From assembly GCF_031458325.1 (NCBI RefSeq), contig NZ_JAVDYG010000001.1, positions 1,364,001-1,428,000 of the forward strand: 64,000 nt of DNA, read 5' to 3'. The number at the start of each line of letters is the position of its first letter. Positions within the stretch are counted from its first letter, which is position 1. Positions 19,327-28,094 of this stretch are shown here, in pieces. Under the pieces are notes generated by a model, which saw only the letters and a program-made list of their open reading frames with translations, was not told where the DNA came from and did not search any database. Origin of the DNA: Nocardioides marmoribigeumensis (GTDB lineage Bacteria > Actinomycetota > Actinomycetes > Propionibacteriales > Nocardioidaceae). Both the position numbers and the translations under genes were made by a program.

Positions 19327-20961
19327 TCAGAACGCTCCCACGCCCGGGGGCCGGAGCCGCTCGACGGCCACGACGACCACGCTCGTCACGAGGCCGAGCA
19401 CGACGGCGGCGGCGAGGCCGGCGCCGAAGCTCTCCGCGCCCGGCCGGGAGACCAGCTGGTAGACGAGCACCGGCAGGGTCGGGTCGTCCGGCCGGGCGAG
19501 GAAGCTGGTCGCCCCGAACTCCCCCAGCGACACCGCGAAGGCGAAGCCGGTGGCCGACAGGACGGGCCGCCACACCAGCGGGAGGTCGACCGTGCCGAGC
19601 ACGCGGGACGGCCGCGCGCCGAGGGACGCCGCGGCCTCGCGGAGGCGCGGATCGACGGAGCGGAGCGCCGGCGCCACCAGGCGTACGACGAGCGGGAGCG
19701 CGACGAGCGCCTGGGCCACGGGCACGAGCCACGGGCTGCCGCGCAGGTCGAGCGGGGGCGTGTCGAGGGCGACGAGCAGGCCGAAGCCGACCGTGACCGC
19801 GGAGACGCCGAGCGGCAGCATGAAGACCCCGTCGAGGGCGGACCGGAGCCGCCGCCAGCGCCGGGAGCCCCCTCGAGCGGTGAGCCCGGCGACGACCAGC
19901 CCCAGCACCATGGCGAGCAGGGTGGCGTCGACGGCGACCCGCAGCGACGTCTCGAGCGCCTGGCTCAGCGGGACGCGCAGGGTGCCGTCCTCGGGCGGGC
20001 GCTCGAGGGCGGCGAACCGGGCGGTGGACCAGGCGCCGTCGACGCGCAGGCTGCGCACCAGCACGGCGGCGAGCGGGGCGACCACGAAGGCCAGCACCAC
20101 GGCGGTGACGGCGAGGACCGGGGCGTCGCTGCGCCGCGGGCGTCGCAGCACCGGGGCCGTCCGGTCGCTCTGCTCCCCCGGGCGCGCCCGACCGGTCAGG
20201 GCCAGCAGTCCGACGACCACGGCGAGCTGGAGGACCGACAGCGCGGCCGCCGCCGGCAGGTCGAGCAGCTGGGTGGTGAGGTAGTAGATCTCGGTCTCGA
20301 CGGTGGAGTAGCGCCCGCCGCCCATCGTGAGCACGACGCCGAACGCCGTGGCGCAGAACAGGAAGACGACCATCGCGGAGGACACCGCGGCCGGGCGCAG
20401 CGCCGGCAGCGTGACCGTGCGCAGCACCTGCCACGGGGTCGCGCCGAGCGCAGCGGCCGCCTCACCCCGCCGCGGGTCGAGACCGGCCCACGACGGGCCC
20501 ACCGTGCGGACCACGACCGAGAGGTTGAAGAACACCAGCGCCGCGATGATCGCCACCGGGGTCCCGTCGAGCCCCAGCCCGCCCAGCGGCCCGCTGGGGG
20601 CCAGCAGCCCGCGGAACGCGACCCCCACCACGACGGTGGGCAGCACGAACGGGGCCGTCACGACCCCGCGCAGCAGGGCGGACCCCGGGAGCCGCAGGCG
20701 GTGCAGGGCGTACGCCGTCGGCACGCCGAGCGCGACCGTCACCACGGTCGCGGCCGCGGCCGCCCAGACCGTGAACCACAGCACCCGGACCACCCGCGGG
20801 CGGGTCAGCGTGCCCACCACGCCACCGAGGTCGAGCCGCCCGTGGGGGGCGAGGCCGAGCCGCAGCATCTCCCCCACGGGCAGGACGAAGAAGACGCCCA
20901 GGACCGCGAGGGGGAGCGCTGCCAGGAGGACCGGGGTCAGCCGGACGTGATGTCGGTCCAC
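19327..20961 (-). CDS. ABC transporter permease, thiamine-type (fused, two BPD domains)
   Basis: A 544-residue membrane protein with about 12 hydrophobic segments in two homologous halves, each with a binding-protein-dependent permease EAA-like loop (GEAAAALGATPWQVLRTVTLP in the first half, REAAASLGARPSRVLGTVDLP in the second). This is the ThiP/FbpB architecture, where a single chain supplies both permease subunits. The only start codon before the first helix is GTG 20961, so the gene overlaps the binding-protein gene by 25 bases. It works with the flanking lipoprotein and ATPase; the riboswitch upstream indicates a thiamine-related cargo. Confidence 0.88.
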   Translation of the reverse strand: MDRHHVRLTPVLLAALPLAVLGVFFVLPVGEMLRLGLAPHGRLDLGGVVGTLTRPRVVRVLWFTVWAAAAATVVTVALGVPTAYALHRLRLPGSALLRGVVTAPFVLPTVVVGVAFRGLLAPSGPLGGLGLDGTPVAIIAALVFFNLSVVVRTVGPSWAGLDPRRGEAAAALGATPWQVLRTVTLPALRPAAVSSAMVVFLFCATAFGVVLTMGGGRYSTVETEIYYLTTQLLDLPAAAALSVLQLAVVVGLLALTGRARPGEQSDRTAPVLRRPRRSDAPVLAVTAVVLAFVVAPLAAVLVRSLRVDGAWSTARFAALERPPEDGTLRVPLSQALETSLRVAVDATLLAMVLGLVVAGLTARGGSRRWRRLRSALDGVFMLPLGVSAVTVGFGLLVALDTPPLDLRGSPWLVPVAQALVALPLVVRLVAPALRSVDPRLREAAASLGARPSRVLGTVDLPLVWRPVLSATGFAFAVSLGEFGATSFLARPDDPTLPVLVYQLVSRPGAESFGAGLAAAVVLGLVTSVVVVAVERLRPPGVGAF

Positions 20962-22031
20962 TCACGGATCCAGGTGTCGCGGTCGGCGGCCACCGTGCCG
21001 GGGTCGACCGAGTAGGGCTTCGGCGCGGGCTCGGCGTACTTCGCCCAGGCGGCCGGGAGCGTGGCGTCCGCGTCGACCGGGAAGACGTACATGTTGTCCG
21101 GCAGCGCCTCCTGCACCGCGCGGCTCTGCAGCCAGGCCACGACCTCGTGGGCGCCGTCGGGGTTCTTCGCGCCGTCGAGCACGCCGGCGTACTCCACCTG
21201 GCGGAAGCACGTGTCGAGCAGCGCGCTCGTGGTCGGCTTGGTCCCGCCCTTGGGGATCGTGAACGGCGGCGAGGAGTTGTAGGACAGCACGATCGGCCGG
21301 TCGCCCTCGCCGGAGGCGGTGAAGTCGCCCTCGTAGGCGTCGGTCCACGAGCCGGCGACGCGAGCGCCGTTGGCCATGAGCTTCTTCCAGTAGCCCTGCC
21401 AGCCCCCCTCGCCGGTGTCACCGTCGCCGTACGCCGCGACCGTCGTGAGCAGGAACGCGAAGCCGGGCGAGGACGTCGCCGCGCTCGGGGTCGAGAAGAG
21501 CCCCTTGTAGGCCGGCTCGGTCAGGTCGTCGAGCGTGCGCGGCTCGGGCCGGCCGTCCTTGCGGAACCACGCGTCGTCGACGTTGACGCACACGTCGCCC
21601 CAGTCGACCGGGGCGAGGGCGTGGCGGGAGTCGCCGGGCAGGTCGTAGGCGTCGGCCGAGGACGGCTGGTCGGTCGCGGCGTCGGGCGCCAGGATGCCGG
21701 CGTCGAGCGCGCGGGAGGCGAAGGTGTTGTCCATGCCGTAGACCGCGTCGGCGATCGGCGCGTCCTTGGTGAGCACCAGCTTGTTGGTGAGCTGGCCCGC
21801 GTCGCCGTTGGGGACGACCACGAGGTCGAGGCCGGTGTCCTTCTCGAACTGGCGGACCAGCGGCTTGGGCATGGCCCAGGAGTCGTGGGTGGCCAGGACG
21901 ACCTTCGTGGGCGCCTTGCCGCTGTCCTTCCGCGGCGCCTCGTCGTCGGCCGTCGAGACCGAGCATGCCGCGAGCGCCGCGGTGGAGGTGAGGACCGCCG
22001 CGACGACGCGGACGGATCGGGTGGTGCGCAC
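20937..22031 (-). CDS. ABC transporter substrate-binding lipoprotein, thiamine-type
   Basis: A 364-residue exported binding protein. The signal peptide ends in a lipobox (TAALAAC), so the mature protein is a membrane-tethered lipoprotein. The body fits the ThiB/TbpA group of periplasmic iron/thiamine/spermidine-type binding proteins: VVLATHDSWAMPKPLV near the start, GMDNTFASRALDAGIL, DWGDVCVNVDDAWF, and YNSSPPF. GTG 22031 is chosen because GGAGGAG precedes it; a longer frame would run into the riboswitch. Expression should fall when TPP is high. Confidence 0.9.
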   Translation of the reverse strand: MRTTRSVRVVAAVLTSTAALAACSVSTADDEAPRKDSGKAPTKVVLATHDSWAMPKPLVRQFEKDTGLDLVVVPNGDAGQLTNKLVLTKDAPIADAVYGMDNTFASRALDAGILAPDAATDQPSSADAYDLPGDSRHALAPVDWGDVCVNVDDAWFRKDGRPEPRTLDDLTEPAYKGLFSTPSAATSSPGFAFLLTTVAAYGDGDTGEGGWQGYWKKLMANGARVAGSWTDAYEGDFTASGEGDRPIVLSYNSSPPFTIPKGGTKPTTSALLDTCFRQVEYAGVLDGAKNPDGAHEVVAWLQSRAVQEALPDNMYVFPVDADATLPAAWAKYAEPAPKPYSVDPGTVAADRDTWIREWTDITSG

Positions 22032-22078
22032 TGCATGCTCCTCCGGTGAGGAGGGTCCCGCGTGAGCGGGAAGAGCTC

Positions 22079-22164
22079 GACTCCCTTCGCCGGTGCTAGC
22101 CGGAGCAGGTTCGAGGGTCTGCGGCCGATTCCGCACTCTCAGCGCCCGAGCGGCGCTCCCCTGT
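22079..22164 (-). promoter_or_regulatory. TPP riboswitch (THI element)
   Basis: On the minus strand the conserved pieces occur in order: GGGGAGCGC, the bulge/loop CTGAGAGTGCGG, GACCCTCGAACCTGCTCCGG, CTAGCACCGGCGAAGGGA. These are the P2–P3 and P4–P5 elements of the TPP aptamer. It ends about 50 bases before the start of the binding-protein gene, so it probably acts on translation by hiding the GGAGGAG, or on transcription just upstream. Confidence 0.95.
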
Positions 22165-22178
22165 CGTGTGGCCCCAGG

Positions 22179-23252
22179 CTAGCGCGGGCGGTAGACGGCG
22201 GTGCCGTCGACCTCGTCACGGACCAGCCGGCCGCGGGAGGCGAGCAGGTCGAGGTGGACCATCGTCTCCATCGTGGCCATGGCGCCGTTGAACGCGTCGA
22301 GCTCGCTGAACAGGCGCTCGTGGCGGGTCCAGGTCAGCTCGGTGGCGACGTCGTGGGCGGTGCTGCCGTCGGGGCCCACCTTGGCCAGGCACTGCTCGAG
22401 CCGGTCGTCGTGGTGGGCCAGCAGCTCGTCGACCCGGGCGTGCGAGCTCGGGGCGACCGGTCCGTGGGCCGGCAGCAGCACCAGGTCGGGCATCTCGCGC
22501 ACCTTGCGCAGCGAGCCGAGGAACGCTGCGAGCGGGTTGTCGGCGAAGACCAGCTCGAACCCGACCGACGGGGTGATGGTCGGGAGGACGTGGTCACCGG
22601 CGAAGAGCACACCGCGCTCGTGGTCGGCGAAGACGAAGTGACCGGCGGTGTGGCCCGGCGTCGGGACCGCGTGGAGCACGCGGTCGCCCAGCTCGATCTG
22701 CTGCTCCTCCTCGAGCCAGCGGTCCGGCAGCTCCCACATCGAGATGTCGGGGTCGGCCCCGCGGAACATGTCCTCCCAGCCCGCCGCGACGTCGAACGCC
22801 CCGCCCATCCTCAGCCGGGCCACGGTCGGGTCGGCCTCGAGGTCACCGCTGTTGAACAGGTCCAGGGTCGGCTTGTCGCCGACGCCCAGGTCGATGGTCG
22901 CGTTGCCGAACTCGCGCCGCACCGTCACGGCCTGCGTGTAGTGGTCGCGGTGCGCGTGGGTGACGAGGAAGCGCGTCACGTCGCGGACGTCGTGGCCGAT
23001 GCGGCGCAGCCCCTCGCCGAGCAGCTCGCGTCCCACCTCGATCGCCCAGCCGGCGTCGATGCAGGTGAGCCCGCCGGGGGTCTCGAGGACGTAGACGTTG
23101 ATCGCCCGCAGACCGTCCATCGGCAGCGGCAGCGGGACCCGGTGGACGCCCGGCGCGACCTGCTCGGTGGTCGGCTCGGTCCACTGCCCGCGACCCGCGA
23201 AGGGCCTGCCCTCGAGGTCGGTCATCGCGTCGGCGTCGGTGGGGTCGGTCAT
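22179..23252 (-). CDS. MBL-fold metallo-hydrolase
   Basis: A 357-residue protein of the metallo-beta-lactamase fold. The metal site is intact: THAHRDHYTQ (HxHxDH), a later PGHTAGHFVFAD and GDHVLP with the bridging Asp. The C-terminal ~100 residues form a winged-helix-like extension (HERLFSELDAFNGAMATMETMVHL) as found in lactamase-B-2-type relatives of LACTB2. Two start codons are in frame (23252, 23279); I use the shorter. It diverges from a PNPOx-like gene with about 60 bases between. The substrate, probably a thioester, ester or nucleic acid, is not predictable. Confidence 0.85.
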   Translation of the reverse strand: MTDPTDADAMTDLEGRPFAGRGQWTEPTTEQVAPGVHRVPLPLPMDGLRAINVYVLETPGGLTCIDAGWAIEVGRELLGEGLRRIGHDVRDVTRFLVTHAHRDHYTQAVTVRREFGNATIDLGVGDKPTLDLFNSGDLEADPTVARLRMGGAFDVAAGWEDMFRGADPDISMWELPDRWLEEEQQIELGDRVLHAVPTPGHTAGHFVFADHERGVLFAGDHVLPTITPSVGFELVFADNPLAAFLGSLRKVREMPDLVLLPAHGPVAPSSHARVDELLAHHDDRLEQCLAKVGPDGSTAHDVATELTWTRHERLFSELDAFNGAMATMETMVHLDLLASRGRLVRDEVDGTAVYRPR

Positions 23253-23311
23253 CCCGCCATCCTGCCCGGTCCGGTCCATCCGGCGCGGGGGTGGTGGCGG
23301 ATACTCCCCGC

Positions 23312-23980
23312 ATGGCCATGGACCAGCCTCTCCCCGTCGACGACGTGACCCGCGTGCGCCGGGAGCCGCACCGCCAGGTCACCGACCGCGCTGCGCTCCA
23401 CGCGATCCTGGACGAGGCGCTGATGGCGCACGTGGCCGTCGTACGGGACGGGCTGCCGCTGGTGCTGCCGTTCGCGGTGGCCCGCGACGGCGACACGCTC
23501 CTGCTGCACGGGTCGTCGGGGGCCGGTGGTCTGCGTCTGGGGGCGGGCGGCCCGGTGTGCGTGAGCGTCACGCACGTCGACGGCCTGGTGTTCGCGCGGA
23601 CGACCTTCGAGTCCTCGATGCGCTACCGCTCGGCCGTGGTCCACGGCATCGCCGAGGTCGTGCCCGACGACGACAAGGAGCACGCGCTCGAGGTGCTGTC
23701 GGACCACCTCTTCGCCGGGCGTACGGCGGAGGTGCGGCGCCCCTCGCGCAAGGAGCTCGCCGCCACGCTCGTGCTGCGGCTGCCCCTGGACTCGGCCTCG
23801 GTGAAGGTGGCCGCCGGGCCGCTCGAGGTCGACCCCGAGGACGTGGAGCCGCGCGAGGTGTGGGCGGGGATCGTGCCCATGGCGCTCACCGCGGGCGAGC
23901 CGGTCGCCGGGCCCGACGTGCCGGACGACGTCGCGGTGCCGGGGTCGGTGGTGCGGACCCGGCAGCGGTTCAGCGGCTGA
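23312..23980 (+). CDS. Pyridoxamine 5'-phosphate oxidase-like flavin-binding protein
   Basis: A 222-residue protein of the PNPOx-like split-barrel fold: ALMAHVAVVRDGLPLVLPFAVARDGD forms the first strands, LLLHGSSGAGGL the flavin-phosphate loop, and SMRYRSAVVHGIAEVV the dimer strand, as in the Pyridox_ox_2 / NimA-type group. Members bind FMN, F420 or heme and most are not true pyridoxine oxidases. ATG 23312 and ATG 23318 are both possible; neither has a strong Shine–Dalgarno. Its 3' end overlaps the convergent DapB-like gene by 11 bases. Confidence 0.82.
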   Translation: MAMDQPLPVDDVTRVRREPHRQVTDRAALHAILDEALMAHVAVVRDGLPLVLPFAVARDGDTLLLHGSSGAGGLRLGAGGPVCVSVTHVDGLVFARTTFESSMRYRSAVVHGIAEVVPDDDKEHALEVLSDHLFAGRTAEVRRPSRKELAATLVLRLPLDSASVKVAAGPLEVDPEDVEPREVWAGIVPMALTAGEPVAGPDVPDDVAVPGSVVRTRQRFSG

Positions 23981-25043
23981 CGAGGCCGCGCCCCGTCACC
24001 AGGGGCAGGTCGAGGGCGGTCACGAGACCGGGCGGCGCGTCGACCACGGCACCGACGGCGTTGACCAGCCGCATCGCGGTGACGATCATCCCCGAGACGT
24101 TGTGGTCGCCGTCCTCCCCGTGGTGGGAGAAGTCGAGGGTCATCATCGGCTCGCCGGTGATCTCGACGCGGTAGCAGCCGTCGCCCGTGGCCGGCTGCGG
24201 CCAGTCGGGCCGCTGCTCGGGGTGGGTCCGGGTGACGTGCTCGAGCGCCACCCGCGGGACGCCGTCGACCTTGCCGACCACCTGGAACCGCACCGCGCAC
24301 CGGGTGCCGGCGGGGACCTCACCGCTGACGGTGGAGTAGTCGCGCTCGGCCTCGGCGAACTCCACCTGCTCCTCGAGCGGCTCGTCGAGGGTCAGGTCGA
24401 GCCCCGCCGCGATGATCCGCACGACCGAGCCCCACGCCATCGTGAGGATGCCGCCGGAGAACAGCGGGGGCACCTCGTCCATCGGCTTGCCGAAGCCGTA
24501 GAGGGTCTGGTTGACGAACGGCTGGTAGTAGGTCGAGTAGTCGGCGATCTCGTAGCACCGCACCTGGTCGATGCGCTGCGACAGCGAGGTCATCACCAGG
24601 GGCAGCACGTCGTTGGCGAAGCCCGGGTCGATGCCGTTGACGTGCAGCGAGGCGCCGCCGCGCTCCCCGGCGTCCTGGAGGCCCTGGACCATCTCGTCGG
24701 GGATGACGCCGTGCGGCCACTGCAGGAAGACCGGTCCGCTGGAGACCACGTCGATGCCGGCCGCGAGCAGCTCCTCGAACAGCGTGAGCGCGGCGAACGG
24801 GTCGGCGTCGGTCATCGCGGTGTGCACCACGACGTCGGGCCGCAGCGCGACCAGCTCGTCCTTGTGCATGGTGGCGGTCAGCCCGATCGGCTCGCCGCCG
24901 CACAGCTCGCCCACGTCCTTGCCGTGCTTCTCCTCGCTGGAGACCCAGACGCCCACCAGCTCGAGGTCGGGGTGGGCGAGGATGCCCGCGATCGCGTGCT
25001 TGCCGACGGTGCCGGTCGACCACTCGACCACGCGCAGGGTCAT
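23970..25043 (-). CDS. NAD(P)-dependent dehydrogenase, DapB-like (amine dehydrogenase family)
   Basis: A 357-residue protein with an N-terminal Rossmann fold of the dihydrodipicolinate-reductase type ([17 protein letters not shown], then [15 protein letters not shown]). The remaining two thirds correspond to the family annotated as NAD(P)H-dependent amine dehydrogenase, related to 2,4-diaminopentanoate dehydrogenase; in actinobacteria such genes often sit in steroid or terpenoid degradation loci. It is the third gene of an operon with an SDR and an old-yellow-enzyme homologue and its start overlaps the SDR stop (ATGA). Substrate unknown. Confidence 0.8.
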   Translation of the reverse strand: MTLRVVEWSTGTVGKHAIAGILAHPDLELVGVWVSSEEKHGKDVGELCGGEPIGLTATMHKDELVALRPDVVVHTAMTDADPFAALTLFEELLAAGIDVVSSGPVFLQWPHGVIPDEMVQGLQDAGERGGASLHVNGIDPGFANDVLPLVMTSLSQRIDQVRCYEIADYSTYYQPFVNQTLYGFGKPMDEVPPLFSGGILTMAWGSVVRIIAAGLDLTLDEPLEEQVEFAEAERDYSTVSGEVPAGTRCAVRFQVVGKVDGVPRVALEHVTRTHPEQRPDWPQPATGDGCYRVEITGEPMMTLDFSHHGEDGDHNVSGMIVTAMRLVNAVGAVVDAPPGLVTALDLPLVTGRGLVSR

Positions 25044-25876
25044 GACTGCTCCTTGACGGTGAGGTCGGGCAGGCCCAGGTCGAGGTTGGGCCGGTCGAGG
25101 CCGCCGTCGACCTCGATCACCTTGCCGGTGACGTAGCCGCCGGCGCGGCTGGCCAGCCAGAGGGCGGTGGCCGCGATGTCCTCCACCTCGCCGATGCGGC
25201 GCAGCGGGGTGACCTCCTCCATCGCGTGGCGGGTCTCCTCGTGGCCGGCGACGAACTCCAGCGCGGACGTCATCACCGAGCCGACCGCGATCGCGTTGAC
25301 CGTGATGTGCGGGTCGAGGTCGCGCGCCGCCAGGCGGGTCCAGTGGCTCAGCGCCGCCTTGGCGGTGCCGTAGGCGAGGTAGCCGCGACCGGCCACGCGG
25401 CCCATCACCGAGGAGATGTTGACGATGCTGCCCGCGCGGGCCGGGCCGTCGCCCTGGTCGTCGGCGGACGCGAGCATCAGCGGCACCGCCGCGCGGCTCA
25501 GCGCGTGGGCGGTCGACACGTTGAACCGGAACGCCTCCTCGAGGTAGTCCGGCGTCGTGTCGAGGAAGGCGTTGGGGATCGTGCCGCCCACGTTGTTGAC
25601 CACGACGTCGAGGCGACCGAGGTCGTCGTACGCCCGCTGGGCGAGGGCGGCGACCTGGTCGAGGTCGCTCAGGTCGGCGGGTACGAGGACCGCGCGCCGG
25701 CCGAGCGCCTCGACCTGCGCGGCGACGTCGGCGAGCTGGGCCTCGGTGCGCGAGGACAGGACGACGTCGGCCCCCGCCTCGGCCAGGGCGAGGGCGCAGC
25801 CGGCGCCGATGCCGCGCCCGGCGCCGGTGACCACCGCGACCTTGCCGTCGAGGCGGAAGCGGTCGAGGACGGTCAT
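25040..25876 (-). CDS. Short-chain dehydrogenase/reductase
   Basis: A 278-residue classical SDR: cofactor loop [26 protein letters not shown], catalytic Ser in IVNISSVMG and the YxxxK pair in [10 protein letters not shown], then [13 protein letters not shown]. The acidic end of strand 2 is absent (SSRTEAQ), so NADP(H) or mixed specificity is plausible. The start is fixed by the ATGA overlap with the upstream oxidoreductase gene. With the flanking genes it forms a coupled redox operon preceded by a KstR-type site, compatible with steroid or acyl-CoA side-chain metabolism. Confidence 0.9.
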   Translation of the reverse strand: MTVLDRFRLDGKVAVVTGAGRGIGAGCALALAEAGADVVLSSRTEAQLADVAAQVEALGRRAVLVPADLSDLDQVAALAQRAYDDLGRLDVVVNNVGGTIPNAFLDTTPDYLEEAFRFNVSTAHALSRAAVPLMLASADDQGDGPARAGSIVNISSVMGRVAGRGYLAYGTAKAALSHWTRLAARDLDPHITVNAIAVGSVMTSALEFVAGHEETRHAMEEVTPLRRIGEVEDIAATALWLASRAGGYVTGKVIEVDGGLDRPNLDLGLPDLTVKEQS

Positions 25877-27084
25877 GAGGCTGCTCCTTGGCGGGTGATC
25901 TGGAGGGGTTCGGGGTCGTCGAGCAGGCAGCGCGTGCCGGAGTAGATGCTCGGCATGCAGCGGTTGCAGTGGATGCAGGTCGAGCGGCGGGCCTCGCCGG
26001 ACTCGAAGCGCCGGGGCAGGTCGGGGTCGCGCACGAGCGAGCGGCCGAGCGCCACGAACTCGAAGCCCGCCTCGCGGGCCCGGGTCATCGCGTCGGCCGT
26101 GTCGAGCCCACCGAGGGCGACCAGCGGCAGCTCGAGGCGCTCGCGGAAGCGGATCGCGGTGTCGAGCAGGAAGGCGGGCTTGTAGGGGTACTCCTTGAGG
26201 AACCGGCCGCCCCACCGCGCCATCCCCCAGCTCAGCGGCTTGGGCATCGCGGCCGCGAACTCCTGGAGCGGCACCGGGCCGTGGAAGAGGTACATCGGGT
26301 TGAGCAGGCTCGACCCGGCCGAGAGCTCCATCGCGTCGAGGCAGCCGTCGGCCTCCAGCCAGCTCGCGACGTCGAGCGCCTCCTCGACCTGGAGCCCACC
26401 GCGCACGCCGTCGGTCATGCCGAGCTTGGCGTAGACGGCGACCTCGTCGCCCACCTCCTCCTTGACCGCGCGCACCACCCGCCGGGGGTAGGCCGCGCGG
26501 TTGCCCAGGCTGCCGCCGTACGCGTCACGACGGCGGTTGCTGAGGGGGCTGAGGAAGGAGGAGAGGAGGTAGCCGTGGCCGAGGTGGAGCTCGAGGGCGT
26601 CGAAGCCTGCCCGCACGGCCAGGCGGGCGCCCTGGACGTAGTCACGCAGGACGCGGTCGAGGTCGGCGGAGCTCGCCCGGCGCACCATCTGCATGCTCAT
26701 CGGGTTGGGCATGGCGGTCGGGGCGATCGCGTGCCTGCCGTTGGAGCGGCCGTTGGCGACCGGCCCGGCGTGCCCGACCTGCGCGGCGACGTGGGCGCCC
26801 TCGGCGTGGACGGCGTCGGTGAGCCGGACCAGGCCGGGCAGGGCCTCCTCGCGGAGGTGCACCTGCTCGCGGTGCGTGCGGCCCTCGGGGGCCACCGCGA
26901 CGTAGGCCATGGTCGTCATCGCGATGCCGCCGGCGGCGATGCGCCGGTGGAACTCGACGAGCTCGTCGGTGACCAGGGCGTCGGGGGTCCGGCCCTCGAA
27001 GGTGGCCGCCTTGAGCAGGCGGTTGCGCAGCGTGAGCGGCCCGAACGGTGCGGGCTCGAAGACGGTCGGCGGCGTCGCTGGCAC
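25873..27084 (-). CDS. NADH:flavin oxidoreductase (old yellow enzyme family)
   Basis: A 403-residue FMN TIM-barrel enzyme: [14 protein letters not shown] at the N-terminus, [29 protein letters not shown] with the active-site His region, [12 protein letters not shown], and [12 protein letters not shown] near the end. It ends with CIHCNRC...C, the spacing of the iron–sulfur ligands of the 2,4-dienoyl-CoA reductase group, yet it lacks that group's C-terminal FAD/NADPH domain. The start at GTG 27084 lies only nine bases from the KstR-type palindrome, so the mRNA leader is very short or absent. Substrate class is likely an alpha,beta-unsaturated ketone or acyl-CoA. Confidence 0.87.
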   Translation of the reverse strand: MPATPPTVFEPAPFGPLTLRNRLLKAATFEGRTPDALVTDELVEFHRRIAAGGIAMTTMAYVAVAPEGRTHREQVHLREEALPGLVRLTDAVHAEGAHVAAQVGHAGPVANGRSNGRHAIAPTAMPNPMSMQMVRRASSADLDRVLRDYVQGARLAVRAGFDALELHLGHGYLLSSFLSPLSNRRRDAYGGSLGNRAAYPRRVVRAVKEEVGDEVAVYAKLGMTDGVRGGLQVEEALDVASWLEADGCLDAMELSAGSSLLNPMYLFHGPVPLQEFAAAMPKPLSWGMARWGGRFLKEYPYKPAFLLDTAIRFRERLELPLVALGGLDTADAMTRAREAGFEFVALGRSLVRDPDLPRRFESGEARRSTCIHCNRCMPSIYSGTRCLLDDPEPLQITRQGAAS

Positions 27085-27092
27085 CGCGAAAC

Positions 27093-27106
27093 TGTAACAG
27101 GTTCTA
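27093..27106. promoter_or_regulatory. KstR-type operator
   Basis: TGTAACAGGTTCTA matches TnnAACnnGTTnnA, the published consensus of the TetR-family steroid regulator KstR, at every fixed position. It lies nine bases from the start codon of the oxidoreductase operon, where a bound repressor would block the promoter, and also upstream of the divergent gene at 27234. Confidence 0.6.
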
Positions 27107-27233
27107 GTTCTGGGCGGCAGGGTGGTGCAGCCCACCCCTAAGGGCGGTTCGGGGGCGTCCTCCACGGGGGATACCTCTCCGGACGACACGGGCACCGCCG
27201 CACCCGCGCGGCACGAGATCGAGGGAGACCCCC

Positions 27234-28094
27234 ATGACCGACCACCAGGGCCTGAGCGCCGAGGAGCTCGCCGCCGAGAGCGTGTCCGCGCTGCCGGACA
27301 AGGAGGTCGTCTCGATCCTCGACCTCGACCTCGACGTGGACCTCGCCATCGACGCGGCCGCCCCGATCGACCTCGCCGTGGCGGCCAACGCCAACATCGC
27401 CGCCCCGATCGACGCGGCCGTCAGCGGCAACATCCTGTCCGAGGGCTCGACCGCCCAGGCGCTGTCCGACCAGGGCGTGATCATCGACCAGGGCCTCGAC
27501 GCCGACGCGACGGCCACCTCCGACCAGACGTCCGGCATCGACCAGGGCAACGACGTCGTCGACGCCGGCACGACCGACCCCGCCACCGCGACGGACCCGG
27601 CCGCAGCGACGGACCCGGATGCGGCGACGCTGGCCGCGGACGGCACCGGTGGGCTCGTGGACGGCGCCGTGGACGGTGCGACCGGCGCTGTGGGCAGCGC
27701 CGTGGACGGCACGGACGGCACGCTCGACGGGACCGTGGGCGGCGTGACCGACGGCGTGACCGGCACCACCGACGGCGTCGGCGGCGTCGTGGACGGCGTC
27801 GGTGGCGCGGTGGACGGTGCGGCCGGCTCGATCAACACGACCGACGCCCTCAACGGCAACCTGCTCGACCTCAACGTCAACGTCGACGCGGACGCCGACC
27901 TGTCGGCCCCGATCGCCGGCGGCGTGGCGGCCAACGCCAACGTCGCGGCGCCGATCGACGCCGCCGTCGCGGCCAACGTCGGCTCGGTCGACTCCGACGC
28001 GGTCGCGGTCTCCCAGCAGGACGCGATCATCAACCAGGACCTGACCGGCACGGCAGACGCCAACGCCGCGCAGGACTCCGACATCACCCAGTAA
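27234..28094 (+). CDS. Acidic two-domain repeat protein, putative precursor/substrate
   Basis: A 286-residue, very acidic protein with hardly any aromatic or Cys residues. A leader-like N-terminus (LSAEELAAESVSALPDKEVV) precedes a domain with AAPIDLAVAANANIAAPIDA, and a second copy near the C-terminus reads SAPIAGGVAANANVAAPIDA; both are followed by a similar ...DQGVIIDQGL / ...QDAIINQDLT element. Between them lies an Asp/Gly/Thr-rich linker of DGxV-type repeats. No classical signal peptide or transmembrane segment is present. ATG 27234 has a good Shine–Dalgarno (GAGGGAG). The stop at 28094 is immediately followed by the start of an M50 protease with a PqqD-like domain, so this is a candidate substrate for that protein. 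No described family recognised. Confidence 0.8.
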   Translation: MTDHQGLSAEELAAESVSALPDKEVVSILDLDLDVDLAIDAAAPIDLAVAANANIAAPIDAAVSGNILSEGSTAQALSDQGVIIDQGLDADATATSDQTSGIDQGNDVVDAGTTDPATATDPAAATDPDAATLAADGTGGLVDGAVDGATGAVGSAVDGTDGTLDGTVGGVTDGVTGTTDGVGGVVDGVGGAVDGAAGSINTTDALNGNLLDLNVNVDADADLSAPIAGGVAANANVAAPIDAAVAANVGSVDSDAVAVSQQDAIINQDLTGTADANAAQDSDITQ

